Shown piece by piece: positions 61,959 through 64,000 of a stretch of 64,000 nucleotides of DNA. The DNA is from Sphingomonadaceae bacterium (lineage in GTDB: Bacteria > Pseudomonadota > Alphaproteobacteria > Sphingomonadales > Sphingomonadaceae): positions 1 through 64,000 of the forward strand of contig CANHQT010000001.1 of NCBI GenBank assembly GCA_947463325.1, in the 5' to 3' direction. The position numbers and the translations under genes were made by a program. Each line of letters starts with the position of its first letter. Position 1 is the first letter of the stretch. Under the pieces are notes generated by a model that made no database searches, was not told the origin of the DNA, and saw only the letters and a program-made list of their open reading frames with translations.

Positions 61959-63791
61959 ATGAGCACTGACACATTAACCCGCCCCGCCACCTCCGCTGCC
62001 GCACAGCGGCTAGCCGACCTGCGTGCCGAAGTGGCGCGGCAGGGGATAGACGGCTTCATCATCCCGATCAGCGACGAGCATATGAGCGAATATGTCGGCG
62101 CCTATGCGCAGCGGCTGCAATGGCTGACCGGATTCAACGGATCAGCAGGGACGGCAGCGGTGCTGACCGATCGTGCGGCGATTGCAGTTGATGGGCGCTA
62201 CGAGATCCAGGTGCGCGATCAGGTACCGGGCGATCTGTACGACTATGTCGATATCCCGGGTGCAAGCCTGTCGGATTGGCTCACGGGCGCGGCGCATGAA
62301 GGTGCTCGTATCGGCTACGACCCCTGGCTGCATGGGGAACCTTGGGTACAGGCGATGGCAAAGGCGCTGAAGCCTGCGGGTGCGCAGATGGTGCCGGTCA
62401 CCGCCAATCCGGTCGATGCGGTTTGGGCCGACCAGCCTGCGCCGAGCGATGCGCCTGCCATTGTTCAGACGGACGCGCTCGCCGGCCGGACATCGGCGGA
62501 AAAGCGGGCCGAGATCGCCGAATGGCTCAAATCCAAGAAGCTCGATGCAACGGTCGTCACGGCGCTCGATTCGATCGCCTGGCTGTTCAACATCCGGGGC
62601 GCGGACGTCTCCCGCACGCCGGTCGTGCTCAGCTTTGCTCTGCTCCATGCCGATGGCACCGCCGACCTGTTCGTCGATGAAGCCAAGCTGACGGCAGAGG
62701 TGCGCGCGCATCTCGGCAATGCCGTGCGTGTCCATCCGCGCGCTGCCTTTGCGACAAGCCTCGACCATATGGCGGGCAAGCGCGTGGCCGCCGACCCCGC
62801 CTTCACCGTAGAGGCGATCATCGCCCGACTCGAAGCGGCGGGTGCCACTGTGGAGCGGATGCGCGACCCATGCATCCTCCCCAAGGCGGTAAAGAACCCG
62901 GTCGAGGTCGCCGGCATGAAGGCCGCGCATGAGCGTGACGGTGCGGCGCTCAGCCGCTTCTTGCGCTGGGTCGAGGCCGAAGCGCCCAAAGGCCATGTCG
63001 ATGAGCTTTCTGCCGCTGCCCGGCTTGAAGCTTTCCGCCGCGAGGATGCGATGCTCGCCGACCTTTCGTTCGACACCATATCGGGTGCCGGGCCCAATGG
63101 CGCGCTGATGCACTATCGCGTCAGTCCCGAGACCAACCGCCCGCTGGAAACGGGTACCCTCTATCTCGTCGATTCAGGCGGCCAGTATCGTGACGGCACC
63201 ACTGACGTCACCCGCACAATCGCCGTCGGCACACCGACAGAGGAAATGTGCCGGCGCTTCACCCAAGTCCTGAAGGGTCACATCGCACTCGCCACCGCCG
63301 TCTTCCCTGCTGGAACCCGGGGGAGCCAGCTCGACACGCTGGCGCGCATGCATCTGTGGGCCGATGGCGTCGATTATGGCCATGGCACCGGCCATGGCGT
63401 CGGCCATTTCCTGTCAGTGCATGAAGGGCCGCAGCGCATAGCCAAGTCCGCCGGCGGGCAGGCGGGTACCGAGGAAGTGCTGCAGGCCGGCATGATCCTT
63501 TCCAACGAGCCAGGCTATTACAAGCCCGGCCATTACGGCATCCGCATCGAAAATCTGGTGCTGGTGGTCGAACGGGCGGTCGAGGGGGCCGAGCATGCCA
63601 TGCTCGGCTTCGAGACGATCACCTTCGCGCCGATTGATCGCGCGCTGATCGACCTCGAGCTTCTGACAGGGCCTGAACAGCGCTGGGTGGATAGCTATCA
63701 CGAGGCGGTGAAAGCCAAAGTCGGTCCGCTGCTCTCGGGCGAGGATCGCGTCTGGCTCGACGCCGCCTGCGCGCCGCTCGGCACCGCCTGA
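61959..63791 (+). CDS. pepP: Xaa-Pro aminopeptidase (M24B family)
   Basis: The enzyme removes an N-terminal residue preceding proline. The 610-residue protein has the three-domain form found also in eukaryotic cytosolic X-Pro aminopeptidase 1. Two creatinase-like N-terminal domains (GFIIPISDEHMSEYVGAYA, LTGFNGSAGTAAVLTD) precede a pita-bread catalytic domain. Metal ligands are in LVDSGGQYRDGTTDVTRT (two Asp), GTGHGVGHFLSVHEGP (His), ILSNEPGYYKPGHYG (Glu) and IRIENLVLV (Glu). ATG 61959 gives the family N-terminus; the frame is open from 61827 within the previous gene. The thioesterase gene begins one base after its stop. Confidence 0.93.
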   Translation: MSTDTLTRPATSAAAQRLADLRAEVARQGIDGFIIPISDEHMSEYVGAYAQRLQWLTGFNGSAGTAAVLTDRAAIAVDGRYEIQVRDQVPGDLYDYVDIPGASLSDWLTGAAHEGARIGYDPWLHGEPWVQAMAKALKPAGAQMVPVTANPVDAVWADQPAPSDAPAIVQTDALAGRTSAEKRAEIAEWLKSKKLDATVVTALDSIAWLFNIRGADVSRTPVVLSFALLHADGTADLFVDEAKLTAEVRAHLGNAVRVHPRAAFATSLDHMAGKRVAADPAFTVEAIIARLEAAGATVERMRDPCILPKAVKNPVEVAGMKAAHERDGAALSRFLRWVEAEAPKGHVDELSAAARLEAFRREDAMLADLSFDTISGAGPNGALMHYRVSPETNRPLETGTLYLVDSGGQYRDGTTDVTRTIAVGTPTEEMCRRFTQVLKGHIALATAVFPAGTRGSQLDTLARMHLWADGVDYGHGTGHGVGHFLSVHEGPQRIAKSAGGQAGTEEVLQAGMILSNEPGYYKPGHYGIRIENLVLVVERAVEGAEHAMLGFETITFAPIDRALIDLELLTGPEQRWVDSYHEAVKAKVGPLLSGEDRVWLDAACAPLGTA

Positions 63792-63792
63792 C

Positions 63793-64000
63793 ATGAATCG
63801 CGATTGGTGGAAGGTGCCGCGCGAGCGGTTCGCGGTGCGGCATGACGTGCGCGTGCGTTATAATGAGATCGATGGCCAGGGCATCGTCTTCAACGGCAAC
63901 TATCTGATTTACGCTGACATCGGCGTGACAGAACTGTTCCGCGCGATGGGTGAAGGCCAGCCGGGTGCCTTTTTCGCGCAATATGGCACGGACATCGTCG
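63793..64000 (+). CDS. Acyl-CoA thioesterase of the hotdog fold (YbgC/4HBT type), 3' end cut by window
   Basis: The first 69 codons are visible. They contain VRYNEIDGQGIVFNGNYLIY, the active-site region of the 4-hydroxybenzoyl-CoA thioesterase/YbgC family, where the Asp is catalytic, followed by the long helix AD..GVTELFRAMG. It starts one base after the pepP stop and is likely cotranscribed with it. The rest lies beyond the window. The substrate cannot be told. Confidence 0.82.
   Translation, partial: MNRDWWKVPRERFAVRHDVRVRYNEIDGQGIVFNGNYLIYADIGVTELFRAMGEGQPGAFFAQYGTDIV

Noticed and set aside
1-64000. tRNA, rRNA, CRISPR arrays, insertion sequences, integrases or prophage genes
   Set aside because: None found by reading intergenic regions for tRNA T-loop motifs, regular repeats or transposase and integrase motifs. 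Most gaps are under 150 bases.

Overview
The window is about 64 kb of GC-rich, tightly packed bacterial chromosome. Gene content and order point to an alphaproteobacterium of the order Sphingomonadales. The indicators are a mitofilin (Mic60)-like gene directly after hemD, a ubiquinol-cytochrome c chaperone paired with a DUF177 protein, COQ9, a RibB whose RibA-like half is degenerate, a TonB-dependent receptor in a carbon-utilisation locus, and many secreted peptidases. No rRNA, tRNA, insertion sequence, prophage or CRISPR array was found. I could run no searches, so family calls rest on motifs, lengths and context.

Layout. 1-2.3 kb: end of hemC, then hemD and a Mic60-like membrane protein (+). 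2.3-7.7 kb: mutS-glnD (-). 7.8-12.4 kb: malic enzyme (+), bamE (-), cytochrome bc1 chaperone plus DUF177 (+), ssb (-). 12.4-14.1 kb: COQ9 and a DMT transporter (-). 14.2-20 kb: an Old Yellow Enzyme (+), then a riboflavin operon read leftwards (small membrane protein, ribD, ribE, ribBX, ribH, a second membrane protein, GNAT). 20-24.8 kb: epoxide-hydrolase-like protein and a TonB-like protein (-), cysS, a small membrane protein and a 2-hydroxyacid dehydrogenase (+). 24.8-33.2 kb: a long leftward series (fatty-acid hydroxylase, prs, hisN-like, rpmI, rplT, pheS, pheT, prfC). 33.5-45.3 kb: nadE, a diguanylate cyclase, gltX, an S9 peptidase, a REP-like palindrome, a class II aldolase-like protein, an exported M17 aminopeptidase, a class A PBP and a thioesterase. 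45.3-55.5 kb: the catabolic locus below. 55.5-64 kb: putA, oligopeptidase B, a tandem TonB-C-like protein, an M24 aminopeptidase and the start of a thioesterase.

The most interesting region is about 45.3-55.5 kb. A GH31 enzyme has the sulfoquinovosidase active site, with a Lys-Glu-Arg-Trp-Tyr sulfonate pocket. It is followed by a LacI regulator, an aldo/keto reductase and an SsuD-type flavin monooxygenase. Divergent from it are a TonB-dependent receptor, an anion:cation-symporter-type MFS permease and a putative sulfate/sulfite exporter. Together these predict uptake of sulfoquinovosyl glycosides, hydrolysis to sulfoquinovose, oxidative desulfonation to 6-oxo-glucose plus sulfite, reduction to glucose, and export of the sulfur product. 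This is the oxidative sulfo-SMO logic, but with TonB/MFS import, LacI control and no local flavin reductase. A second striking object is the riboflavin enzyme at 16.6-17.9 kb. It carries an N-terminal helix-turn-helix-like domain, and a perfect inverted repeat lies immediately upstream of its own start.
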